The notes under the pieces: model-generated
Database searches by the model: none
What the model was told of the DNA's origin: nothing
What the model saw: the letters and a program-made list of their open reading frames with translations, nothing else
Program-made: the position numbers and the translations under genes
Origin: Rhodothermales bacterium
GTDB lineage: Bacteria > Bacteroidota > Rhodothermia > Rhodothermales > UBA10348
DNA length: 64,000 nt
NCBI GenBank assembly: GCA_028284865.1
Contig: JANQQV010000013.1
Coordinates: forward strand, 33,677 to 97,676
Reading direction: 5' to 3'
Shown: positions 1-7,832 of the stretch, one piece after another
How the letters are laid out: each line of letters begins with the position of its first letter
Numbering within the stretch: position 1 is the first letter of the stretch

Positions 1-75
1 GTCCTGCGCTGCGACGGGTAATGCGAGCAGTAGTGACAGGGTGGCAACGAGTATGCGAGGCTTCAGAAAGCTCAT
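1..75 (-). CDS. Secreted protein, N-terminal fragment (cut by window edge)
   Basis: Reading the minus strand from an ATG at 75-73 gives 25 uninterrupted codons to the window edge. They encode a classical signal peptide: MSFLKPR, a hydrophobic core rich in Leu/Ala/Val, then a cleavage site of the form PVAA-QD. The 'AQD' junction is like those of the LVIVD paralogs further along the same strand (for example the protein starting at 6396), so an eighth paralog is possible. Only the signal peptide is visible and the mature part lies outside the window, so no function can be given. It starts 37 bp after the end of the 113-682 gene and is probably co-transcribed with it. Confidence 0.6.
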   Translation of the reverse strand, partial: MSFLKPRILVATLSLLLALPVAAQD

Positions 76-112
76 CCTTCAGAGGTGGGTTGGTCGGATT
101 CGGAAGCGGGGA

Positions 113-682
113 TTAGTAGCCGTAGACGGCGCAGGGCTCGGTCTCAAACGGGCCGTGGCCTGCCATGGTGTGCATGAGCCCACTGCGGGACATGCCGCGA
201 GAGACAACCGGTCCGGTCCACATGGCGCCGGGTTCCATGTCGCGTGGCTCAAGCGTGATGACCAGGAGAAACTTGTTGAAGTCGGTCTGGCCGCTCACTT
301 TCAGGTTTTCATCCAACTGACCCAGTCTGATGATCTGGTCGAGTTGTGGGGTCGTCACCCAGGCCACCAGGGCCTTGTCGTCCGCCAGTTTGACGTTGCT
401 CATCGACACATCAATGTTGACGAGATAGGAGCCGTCTTCTGAGAGCGAAATCCCGAACGGCGACTGGGCATAAGACACTTCGCCCACTCCTTTGGCCAAT
501 CGGGCTCCGGAGACTTTGCGTGTGGTGACCAGGTCGATTTCGTAGTAGTCGTTCGAGGCGGCCAACTCACAGACAGGGTCGAGCGAATCGGGGGCGCTTT
601 CTGCCTGCTGGCCCGGGAAGACCATCAGGGAAACAGCAACCAGAACCAGGAAGCCTGCCCGGGCGAGGAATTTCTCGGACAT
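113..682 (-). CDS. Small secreted protein, weakly anti-sigma-K (RskA)-like
   Basis: This is a 189-residue protein with an N-terminal hydrophobic segment (about residues 8-27) ending near QQAESA, which is a signal peptide or membrane anchor. The C-terminal half has the pattern 'VAWVTTPQ...LGQL......FLLVITLEP.......TGPVVSRG'. That resembles the extracytoplasmic RskA-type domain, in which a 'W...LG' strand is followed by 'vsvEP...PTGPVV'. The similarity is judged by eye and is weak, and there is no N-terminal zinc-finger anti-sigma domain or obvious cytoplasmic part. It lies downstream of the seven LVIVD genes on the same strand, separated from them by a strong hairpin at 848-875, so it may be its own transcription unit. 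The function is unknown. Confidence 0.6.
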   Translation of the reverse strand: MSEKFLARAGFLVLVAVSLMVFPGQQAESAPDSLDPVCELAASNDYYEIDLVTTRKVSGARLAKGVGEVSYAQSPFGISLSEDGSYLVNIDVSMSNVKLADDKALVAWVTTPQLDQIIRLGQLDENLKVSGQTDFNKFLLVITLEPRDMEPGAMWTGPVVSRGMSRSGLMHTMAGHGPFETEPCAVYGY

Positions 683-847
683 GGGTCGGGAAGGTCGGTG
701 AGAACATCCGGTGATAGACCATGTGAATGCACCAATTCAGGCCGGGATCCGCGAATTCAGCGATCTGCGGCGGAAGGTGTTAGCTGCCGCGAGAAGCGAA
801 ACCGTAGCGCACGACCTCAATCTTTGCACACGGTCTGAAACGGCAGC

Positions 848-875
848 GGGCGGGGCGCCGAATGGCGCCCCGCCC
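848..875 (-). terminator. Strong GC hairpin after the LVIVD array
   Basis: A perfect 12-bp inverted repeat (GGGCGGGGCGCC / GGCGCCCCGCCC) with a 4-nt loop sits about 50 bp past the stop of the 923-2257 gene. There is no clear U-tract on the minus strand, so it is either a weak intrinsic terminator or an mRNA 3' stabilising hairpin. It separates the array from the 113-682 gene. Confidence 0.55.
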
Positions 876-922
876 ACAAACTCCTGATTCAATCAAAACC
901 GAGGGTCAGGTTCGCCTCGCGA

Positions 923-2257
923 CTAGCGCGTGCCCTCACGGGACTCATCATCCCACTCCTGGGCCGAAGACACATTCGGCACGCCCCAGTCCTCGCCATT
1001 CCAGCCATTGAAGCCCTCCATGCGGAAGGTCCAGAAGCCGGTCGTCATGTCAGAGATCACAATCAGGCCGTCTTCATTGCGGACATCCACGCCAAAGGCG
1101 CCATTGGCCACGTTGCCTGCCATTCCACCATTATTGCGCGAACCGGTGAATGTATCGAAGTAAGCCACCGTACGCGGGTTCTCAGGGTCTTTCATCGAGA
1201 AGACCTGCAGGCCGTCGTGATAGCCGCTGACGAAGACATAGGGCCAACGAACTTCATGGTTGTGCACCAAGCCTTCCCAATGTGGCGTCCAGGCCGAGAT
1301 CGGGTAGTTGATGTTGGAGCGCTCGCCATCGAGAGCCGGCTGCAAGTCGAAGATGCGCAGCGGGGCATACTTGTACTCGGTCTCCGCAACCACATAGCGG
1401 CCGTTCGGACCCGGCGTGAATGTGTGACCGGAGCGAACACCCGGGATGCCGGTCAAGGTGACGAGCAGTTCGGGGTTGTCGATATCCGTGAAGTCGTAGA
1501 CGTAGTAGCCACCCGTGCCGCCTCCGTAGAAGCGATCCGTGCCGGTATCAACGTGGTACCCGGCATAAAAGTCGTGGTAGCCGCGACGGGTCTGCTCGGC
1601 AGGTGTCGGAATGCGACCGATGCGGGCGTTCTCCAGGTCGCCTTCGACCACTTTGCCCAGATCGTAGACGTTGGCAAACGCACCGGAAACGGTGGAGAGC
1701 AGCAGCACACGGCCGGACGAGTGCTTGTAGATAAAGATGTTGTGGAAGCCTCCCGGTGTATCCGGTTCGTGGATTCGGGCCACCTCATTTACAGTGGACG
1801 GATCCGGCAGTCCGGTCACATCCAATACCACGGCGCCGAGGTCATGATTGGGACCACCCGCACCGAACTGCAGGGACTGCACCACATAGTAGCGACCATC
1901 CCACTTGAAGTACTTCACGTCCATGCCGCCCGTGCGCATGTGCAGGTCCTGATTCTCGATCCGCCACTTGTAGATCACCTTGGGATTCGACGGGTCGGAC
2001 AGATCGATGATATCCGTTCCCTTCTCGCCGGCCTCTGCATAGTGCATCCGGGATACGTAGGCGAACGGGCGACTGACCTCCTGTTCGAGATCCATGTCGG
2101 CAACACTGAGCCGCGGGCCCAATGGGATGTGCCCCAGCACCTCGACGTTTTCGCTACCGGGATTGGTGGGGGTCCACGGAGTGTCCTGGGCATGCGACGG
2201 GTTGAACGCAAAGGCCGTGATGAACAGGCCAAGCAGCAGGAAAGTCGTTCGTTTCAT
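923..2257 (-). CDS. Secreted LVIVD-repeat beta-propeller protein (paralog A)
   Basis: This 444-residue exported protein begins at the ATG ending at 2257, which gives a clean signal peptide (MKRTTFLLLG... to SHA-QD). A longer in-frame start at 2311 would bury the signal and is rejected. It belongs to the LVIVD-repeat family (PF08309-like), which folds as a beta-propeller. Blade-like repeats contain 'DIIDLSDPSNPKVI', 'VVLDVTGLPDP', 'VYDFTDIDNPELL' and 'LQVFSMKDPENPRTV'. Family-wide motifs present are GGFHNIFIYKH, YHDFYAGYH, GHTFTPGPNGRY, HNHEVRWPYVFVSGY and a Trp-rich tail ending in GWNGEDWG.PN.SS. No enzyme active site is recognisable, and the role in the periplasm or on the cell surface is unknown. 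It is the last gene of the seven-gene array. Confidence 0.85.
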   Translation of the reverse strand: MKRTTFLLLGLFITAFAFNPSHAQDTPWTPTNPGSENVEVLGHIPLGPRLSVADMDLEQEVSRPFAYVSRMHYAEAGEKGTDIIDLSDPSNPKVIYKWRIENQDLHMRTGGMDVKYFKWDGRYYVVQSLQFGAGGPNHDLGAVVLDVTGLPDPSTVNEVARIHEPDTPGGFHNIFIYKHSSGRVLLLSTVSGAFANVYDLGKVVEGDLENARIGRIPTPAEQTRRGYHDFYAGYHVDTGTDRFYGGGTGGYYVYDFTDIDNPELLVTLTGIPGVRSGHTFTPGPNGRYVVAETEYKYAPLRIFDLQPALDGERSNINYPISAWTPHWEGLVHNHEVRWPYVFVSGYHDGLQVFSMKDPENPRTVAYFDTFTGSRNNGGMAGNVANGAFGVDVRNEDGLIVISDMTTGFWTFRMEGFNGWNGEDWGVPNVSSAQEWDDESREGTR

Positions 2258-2331
2258 GGTTGAAGTCAGGTCTGAGAGAGCGATGGGACGCGTTCCGATG
2301 GCGTCCAACATAGGAAAAAGCGGTAAGTGGA

Positions 2332-3660
2332 TCAGTGCGTCCCTTCTTTGGACTCCTCATCCCATTTCTGCACCGAGGAAATGTTGGGCATGCCCCAGTC
2401 TTCGCCATTCCACCCATTGAAGCCCTCCATGCGGAAGGTCCAGAAGCCAGTGGAAATGTCGGAGATGGTGATCAGTCCGTCCGCATTTCTGACGTCCACG
2501 CCAAAGGCTCCATTCCCGACAGCGCCGCCCATGACACCCACATCACGCGGGCCAGTGTAGGTGTCGTAGTAGCCGACGGTCACTGGATTCTCCGGATCCA
2601 TCATCGAAAACACCTGCAGGCCGTCGTGGTAGCCGCTCACAAACACGTAGGGCCAGCGGACTTCATGGTTGTGCACAAGGTTTTCCCAGTGCGCCGTCCA
2701 GGCCGAGATGGGAGAGCGGATGTTCTCTGTCTCCCCGTCCATGGCGGGTTTCATGTCGAACATGCGCAGGGGCGCATATTGATACTCGGTTTCCGTGACG
2801 GCGTAGCGGCCGTCGGGGCTGGGCGTGAACGTGTGCCCGTATCGGACCCCGGTGATGCCGGTCAATGAGAACTCCAATGCCGGATTGGCTGGATCCGAGA
2901 TGTTGTACACGTAATAGCCGCCGGAGCCGCCACCGTAGAACAGGTCAGCTTCCTTGTCAGGATTCCACGCGGCATACAAGTCATGGTAGCCGCCGCCTTC
3001 GCCGGGCACTGGGACGTTCCCAACCAGTGCTCCCTCCATATCGCCACTGACAATCTTGCCCAAGTCATAGACGTTGGCACCAGGGCCACTCACGGTGGTC
3101 AGTAGCAGCACGCGTCCGTCGGAATGCTTGTAGATAAAGATGTTGTGGAAGCCGAATGGCAGGTCGGGTTCGCGGATGCGAGCGACCTCGAATACGGAAT
3201 CCGGGTCCGGGAGGCCGGTCACGTCCAGGATGTAGGCGCCCAGATCATTGTTTGGTCCCTGACCGAACTGGGTTGACTGCACCACATAGTAGCGGCCGTC
3301 ATACTTGAAGTACTTGATGTCCATGCCACCAGGACCTGTGTGCAGATCCGGGTTCTCCATCCGCCACCGAAGAAGCACCCTGGGGTTCGAGGGATCGGAG
3401 ATGTCAATGATGTCCGTACCTCGTTCGGTGTATTCGCCTACGGTGCCTCGCGATACGTAGGCGTAGGGTCGCGACAATTCCTGCTCCAGCTCCATATCGG
3501 TGACATTCAATATGCCGCCCAACGGGATATGTCCGACGACCTCGATGTTGTCGGATCCGGGCTTCAGGGCTGTCCATGGGGTGTCCTGTTGGCCGAAGCT
3601 CTCCGAAGGAAGTGTCAGAAAAAGAACAAGCGTGGCGATAAGGGAAAGTCCGTACTTCAT
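2332..3660 (-). CDS. Secreted LVIVD-repeat beta-propeller protein (paralog B)
   Basis: This 442-residue protein starts at the ATG ending at 3660. The signal peptide (MKYGLSLIATLVLFLTLPSE...FGQ) supports that start over the upstream ATG at 3771, which runs back into the neighbouring gene. It carries every family motif: DIIDISDPSNPRVLLRWRME, GGMDIKYFKYDGRYYVVQS, FGFHNIFIYKH, GGGSGGYYVYNISDP, GHTFTPSPDGRY, HNHEVRWPYVFVSGY and the tail NGWNGEDWGMPN. It is closest to paralog D (5074-6396): both share TVGxxTERGTDIID and YYDTYTGPRDVG.MGGAVGNG. This suggests a duplication that spans the gene between them, or gene conversion. The gap to paralog A is 74 bp. The function is unknown. Confidence 0.85.
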   Translation of the reverse strand: MKYGLSLIATLVLFLTLPSESFGQQDTPWTALKPGSDNIEVVGHIPLGGILNVTDMELEQELSRPYAYVSRGTVGEYTERGTDIIDISDPSNPRVLLRWRMENPDLHTGPGGMDIKYFKYDGRYYVVQSTQFGQGPNNDLGAYILDVTGLPDPDSVFEVARIREPDLPFGFHNIFIYKHSDGRVLLLTTVSGPGANVYDLGKIVSGDMEGALVGNVPVPGEGGGYHDLYAAWNPDKEADLFYGGGSGGYYVYNISDPANPALEFSLTGITGVRYGHTFTPSPDGRYAVTETEYQYAPLRMFDMKPAMDGETENIRSPISAWTAHWENLVHNHEVRWPYVFVSGYHDGLQVFSMMDPENPVTVGYYDTYTGPRDVGVMGGAVGNGAFGVDVRNADGLITISDISTGFWTFRMEGFNGWNGEDWGMPNISSVQKWDEESKEGTH

Positions 3661-3704
3661 GGGGAGGCTGTTTTGGATGGTGATCGGAGGGCGGTGATCA
3701 TGGG

Positions 3705-4994
3705 CTATCGGGTGCCTTCTTTGGACTCTTCGTCCCATTCCTGGACGGAAGAGATGTTGGGTACGCCCCAATCTTCGCCATTCCAGCCGTTGAAGCCGTC
3801 CATGCGGAACGACCAGAATCCGGTCGAACCGTCTGAAATGACAATCAGGCCATCCGCATTGCGCACGTCGACGCCAAAGGCGCCGTCCATCACGCCACCG
3901 TTGTCATTCGTGATGGTGTCGTAGAAACCGATTGTTTGCGGGTTTTCTGGGTCGGCCAGCGAGAAGACCTGCAGGCCATCGAGATACCCGCTCACGAAGA
4001 CATAGGGCCAGCGCACCTCATGGTTGTGGACGAGGTTCTCCCAGTTGGCGGTCCATGCAGAGATCGGGTAATTGATGTTCGTCCGCTCGCCGTCAAGGGC
4101 GGGTTGGAGGTCAAAGATGCGCAGCGGTGCATACTGGTATTCCGTCTCGGCGATCACGTAGCGCCCATTGGGACCTGGAGTGAACGTGTGACCGTAGCTG
4201 ACGCCCGGAATGCCATTGAGGGTGATGCGCAGCTCGGGATTTTCGATATCCGAGATGTCATAGACGTAGTACCCACCGAAGCCCCCACCGTAAAAGCGGT
4301 CCTCCTCGGTATCCGGATGCCAGGCCGCGTAGAAATCGTGGTACCCGCGGCGGCCACCCGTTTCGCCCGGGATCGGAATGTTGCTGGTCAAGGCGTCTTC
4401 CACGTCACCGGAGACCACTTTCGTCAGGTCATAGACATTCGCGCCTGGGCCGCGCACGGTGGTGATCAGGTACGGTGTCCCGTTGGAATGCTTGTAGATA
4501 AAGATGTTGTGGAAGCCCCCTGGCATGTCGGCTTCCCGGATGCGCGCTACTTCGACGACAGCGTCGGGATCAGGCAGACCCGTCACATCGAACACAACTG
4601 CGCCCAGATCATGGTCCGGTCCCTGGCTGAACTGCGTGGACAAGACAACATAGTAGCGGCCGTCGTGCTTGAACTGCTTGATGTCCAACGCACCGACACC
4701 CGCATTGATGTCATCATTGCTGTTGATCCAGCGCTTGAGCAAACGCGGTTTGGAAGGATCGGAGATATCGATGATGTCCATGCCGCGGTCATAGTTCGCG
4801 CGGTAGCGGGCTTTGGCCACGTAGGCATAAGGGCGATCGAGTTCTTGCTCCAACTCGATGTCGGCGACCGATTCCGGGGCGCCGAGCGGCAGGTGACCCT
4901 GCACGTGGATGTTGTCGCTGCCAGGGTTGGTAGCCGTTTGTGCCAGCGCGGGAGAGGCGATGGCGGCGATCAGGAGTGCGAAAAACAGTCTCAT
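3705..4994 (-). CDS. Secreted LVIVD-repeat beta-propeller protein (paralog C)
   Basis: This 429-residue protein starts at the ATG ending at 4994 (signal peptide MRLFFALLIAAIASPALA-Q). The longer frame upstream overlaps the terminator hairpin at 5025-5055 and is not credible. It has the family blocks MDIIDISDPSKPRLLKRW, DIKQFKHDGRYYVVLS, GGFHNIFIYKH, YHDFYAAWHPDTEEDRFYGGG, GHTFTPGPNGRY and HNHEVRWPYVFVSGY. The C-terminal tail is NGWNGEDWGVPNISS. It lacks the 'DTPWT' stretch found after the signal peptide of A, B and D. The phrases 'NINYPISAWTANWENL' and 'SLADPENPQTIG' group it with paralog E. It lies 44 bp upstream of B. The role is unknown. Confidence 0.85.
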   Translation of the reverse strand: MRLFFALLIAAIASPALAQTATNPGSDNIHVQGHLPLGAPESVADIELEQELDRPYAYVAKARYRANYDRGMDIIDISDPSKPRLLKRWINSNDDINAGVGALDIKQFKHDGRYYVVLSTQFSQGPDHDLGAVVFDVTGLPDPDAVVEVARIREADMPGGFHNIFIYKHSNGTPYLITTVRGPGANVYDLTKVVSGDVEDALTSNIPIPGETGGRRGYHDFYAAWHPDTEEDRFYGGGFGGYYVYDISDIENPELRITLNGIPGVSYGHTFTPGPNGRYVIAETEYQYAPLRIFDLQPALDGERTNINYPISAWTANWENLVHNHEVRWPYVFVSGYLDGLQVFSLADPENPQTIGFYDTITNDNGGVMDGAFGVDVRNADGLIVISDGSTGFWSFRMDGFNGWNGEDWGVPNISSVQEWDEESKEGTR

Positions 4995-5020
4995 GGGATT
5001 TGGCGGGTTGGGTACGACGA

Positions 5021-5055
5021 AAAACGGCGGGCGGGATCGCAGATCCCGCCCGCCG
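5021..5055 (-). terminator. Intrinsic terminator inside the LVIVD array
   Basis: A perfect 14-bp stem (5025-5038 with 5042-5055, 3-nt loop) is followed on the minus strand by a short T-run (5021-5024). It lies between the stop of paralog D and the start of paralog C, so transcription coming through D should at least be reduced before C. This splits the array into D-G and A-C units. Confidence 0.7.
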
Positions 5056-5073
5056 AATGTCATCAAACAGGAC

Positions 5074-6396
5074 TTACTTGGTGCCTTCTTTGGACTCGTC
5101 GTCCCACTGCTGCACCGAGGAGATGTTGGGCATGCCCCAATCTTCTCCATTCCAGCCATTGAATCCTTCCATGCGGAAGGTCCAGAAGCCGGTGGACATA
5201 TCCGAAATCACAATCAGACCATCTTCGTTGCGGACATCGACACCGAAGGCGCCATTGCCCACAGCTCCACCCATGGCACCCACATCACGGGGACCTGTGT
5301 AGGTGTCGTAGTAGCCCACCGTGACCGGGTTCTCGGGATCCATCATCGAGAAGATCTGCAGGCCATCGTGGTAACCACTGACAAAGACGTAGGGCCAGCG
5401 TACTTCGTGGTTGTGGACCAGATTCTTCCAGTTGGCCGTCCAGGCTGAGATAGGCCGGCGGATGTTCTCCGTTTCACCATCCATGGCTGGCTTCATGTCG
5501 AACATGCGCAGCGGGGCGTACTGGTATTCCGTCTCCGTGATGGCGTAACGACCGTCCGGGGAAGGCGTGAATGTGTGGCCCCAATCAACGCCGGTGATGC
5601 CCGTCATGGTGAACTCGAGCTGGGCGTCGGCCGGATCGCTGATGTCGTAGACATAATAGCCGCCCTGACCGCCACCGTAGAACAGGTCTTTCTCCAGATC
5701 CGGATTCCACGCAGCGTAGAGGTCATGGTAGAAGCCGAACTCGTCGACGGCAATCGGCACGGTGCCGACGTAGGAATCTTCCACATCGCCACTGACTGCT
5801 TTACCCAGGTCGTAGACGTTGGCGCCGGGACCATTGATGGTCGTCAGCAGCAGCACGCGGCCGTCCGAGTGCTTGTAGATAAAGATGTTGTGGAAACCAC
5901 CCGGCAGGTCGGGCTCATGGATGCGAGCCACTTCAAAGACCTTCGTCGCGTCCGGAAGTCCGGTCACGTCCAGGATGTAGGCGCCGAGGTCCTGGTTCGG
6001 TCCTTGGCCAAACTGCGTCGACTGCACGACATAGTAGCGACCGTCATATTTGAAGTACTTGATGTCCATGCCGCCGAGTCCGGTGTGCAGATCCGGGTTC
6101 TCCATGCGCCAGCGCAGCAGCACTTTCGGATTGGCAGGGTCTCCGATGTCGATGATGTCCGTTCCGCGTTCGGTGTTCGGGCCGACCGTACCACGGGCCA
6201 CGTAGGCATATGGACGAGACAGTTCCTGTTCGACTTCCATGTCCATCGTGTTCAGGATGCCGCCCAGCGGGATGTGTCCTTCCACGGTGATGTTGTCTGA
6301 ACCAGGCTTGAGTGTGGTCCAGGGCGTTTCGTCCTGTGCCGAAGCTGGTACCACAAGCAGGATGGCCAGGGTCAACAGCGGGATCAGTCGTTTCAT
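5074..6396 (-). CDS. Secreted LVIVD-repeat beta-propeller protein (paralog D)
   Basis: This 440-residue protein starts with a textbook signal peptide (MKRLIPLLTLAILLVVPASA-Q). After cleavage come 'ETPWTTLKPGSDNITVEGHIPLG' family residues and the propeller repeats: DIIDIGDPANPKVLL, YILDVTGLPDA, VYDISDPADAQLEF and IFSMMDPENPVTVG. The conserved His-containing motifs GGFHNIFIYKH, FYHDLYAAW, WGHTFTPSPDGRY and HNHEVRWPYVFVSGY are intact. The tail is NGWNGEDWGMPNISSVQQWD. It is the near-twin of paralog B. Its own stop is followed within 20 bp by the hairpin at 5021-5055, so it is the likely last gene of the upstream transcription unit. No catalytic function is assigned. Confidence 0.87.
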   Translation of the reverse strand: MKRLIPLLTLAILLVVPASAQDETPWTTLKPGSDNITVEGHIPLGGILNTMDMEVEQELSRPYAYVARGTVGPNTERGTDIIDIGDPANPKVLLRWRMENPDLHTGLGGMDIKYFKYDGRYYVVQSTQFGQGPNQDLGAYILDVTGLPDATKVFEVARIHEPDLPGGFHNIFIYKHSDGRVLLLTTINGPGANVYDLGKAVSGDVEDSYVGTVPIAVDEFGFYHDLYAAWNPDLEKDLFYGGGQGGYYVYDISDPADAQLEFTMTGITGVDWGHTFTPSPDGRYAITETEYQYAPLRMFDMKPAMDGETENIRRPISAWTANWKNLVHNHEVRWPYVFVSGYHDGLQIFSMMDPENPVTVGYYDTYTGPRDVGAMGGAVGNGAFGVDVRNEDGLIVISDMSTGFWTFRMEGFNGWNGEDWGMPNISSVQQWDDESKEGTK

Positions 6397-6448
6397 GAGA
6401 TTGGCTGGTAGGTTGATTACTCAGGATTTGGCGGGTGAACACGCACAA

Positions 6449-7768
6449 TCAGCGCGTTCCTTCTTTGGATTCTTCGTCCCAGTTCTGGACCGAGGAGATG
6501 TTGGGCATTCCCCAGTCTTCTCCGTTCCAGCCGTTGAAGCCGTCCATACGGAAGGTCCAGAAGCCGGTGGACATATCGGAAATGACGATCAGGCCGTCTT
6601 CATTCCGGACGTCGACGCCAAATGCGCCGTTGATGACCGGGTTGAATCCGTTGTGATTCGAGCCAAGATAGGTGTCATAATAGCCAACGGTCTGCGGATT
6701 GTGCGGGTCTTCCAGCGAGAACACCTGCAAACCGTCCAGATAGGCGCTCACAAACACGTAGGGCCAGCGCACTTCGTGGTTGTGGCTCAGGTTCTCCCAA
6801 TTGGCCGTCCAGGCTGAAATGGGCTGGTTGATGTTCAGACGCTCTCCGTCCAGGGCCGGCTGGAGATCGAAAATGCGAAGCGGTGCATACTGATACTCAG
6901 CCTCCGCGACGACATATCGACCATCGGGTGAAGGGGTGAACGTGTGCCCCCACGTCACACCGGAAATGTTCTGCAGCGTGACCCGGATTTCAGGATTGTG
7001 GATGTCGGTGATGTCGTAGACATAGTATCCGCCCGAACCACCTCCGTAGAAGCGGTCTTCGCCCGAGTCCGGATGGTAGGCAACGTAGTGGTCGTGATAG
7101 GAACGCCTGACCGACTCCGGCTCAGCGGTAGGGATCGTGGCCACGTAGGAGTTATCGATATCGCCCGAGACCGCCTTGTTCAGGTCGAACACCTGAACCA
7201 TGTCGCCCCGCACGGTGGACAGCAGGTAGATGTTACCGTCCGAGTGCTTGTAGATAAAGATGTTATGCATGCCACCCGGGTTGTCAGGAAGCACCCATCG
7301 CCCGACTTCTGTCAGCGTTTCGGGCAGATCAGTCACGTCAAACAGTACGGCTCCCAGCTCGTAGTGCGGCCCGCTGCTGAATTCAAAGGACTGTACCACG
7401 TAGTAGCGGCCACCCGTTTTGAAATACTTGACGTCCATGCCGCCCCGATTCGGAAGCAGGTCCTGGAATTCCAACCGGAAACGGTGGATGACTTCCGGGC
7501 TGGACGGATCCGAGATGTCAATGACATCCATGCCTTTCGGGCCGCCATCCACGATGGATGCGCGTCCCACGTAGGCATACGGGCGATTCAGCTCCTGCTC
7601 CAGCTCAATGTCAGTGACACTGGAATGCTTGCCGAGCGGGATGTGACCCACGACTTCCATGTTGTCAGAGCCAGGTTTGAGCGGCGTCGCCTGGCCCCAG
7701 GCAGCTGGGACGATGAGGCCAGCGACCAGCAGAAGCGCGATCAGTCGGAATGTGGATGAGAATGTCAT
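6449..7768 (-). CDS. Secreted LVIVD-repeat beta-propeller protein (paralog E)
   Basis: This 439-residue protein starts at the ATG ending at 7768 (signal peptide MTFSSTFRLIALLLVAGL...AWGQ). The alternative ATG at 7876 lies within the preceding gene. The family motifs include GMDVIDISDPSSPEVIHRF, GGMDVKYFKTGGRYYVVQS, GGMHNIFIYKH (M replaces F before the His), YHDHYVAYHPDSGEDRFYGGG, WGHTFTPSPDGRY and HNHEVRWPYVFVSAY. The C-terminal tail GWNGEDWGMPNISS is conserved. It shares PISAWTANWENL and DPHNPQTVGYYDT with paralog C. It sits 52 bp upstream of D and 64 bp downstream of F, consistent with co-transcription. The function is unknown. Confidence 0.85.
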   Translation of the reverse strand: MTFSSTFRLIALLLVAGLIVPAAWGQATPLKPGSDNMEVVGHIPLGKHSSVTDIELEQELNRPYAYVGRASIVDGGPKGMDVIDISDPSSPEVIHRFRLEFQDLLPNRGGMDVKYFKTGGRYYVVQSFEFSSGPHYELGAVLFDVTDLPETLTEVGRWVLPDNPGGMHNIFIYKHSDGNIYLLSTVRGDMVQVFDLNKAVSGDIDNSYVATIPTAEPESVRRSYHDHYVAYHPDSGEDRFYGGGSGGYYVYDITDIHNPEIRVTLQNISGVTWGHTFTPSPDGRYVVAEAEYQYAPLRIFDLQPALDGERLNINQPISAWTANWENLSHNHEVRWPYVFVSAYLDGLQVFSLEDPHNPQTVGYYDTYLGSNHNGFNPVINGAFGVDVRNEDGLIVISDMSTGFWTFRMDGFNGWNGEDWGMPNISSVQNWDEESKEGTR

Positions 7769-7832
7769 GTTGCGGGTGAGGATTGCGGGTTGCGAGAGAT
7801 ATTCAGGTTGTTGCGGCCTTCCAAGCGGATGA

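Noticed and set aside
3936..5162. A 408-codon plus-strand open frame antisense to paralog C, plus similar long frames antisense to A, D and E (for example 1217-2263).
   Set aside because: They mirror the minus-strand LVIVD genes, lack family motifs and start sites, and arise from the low stop frequency opposite a GC-rich coding strand.
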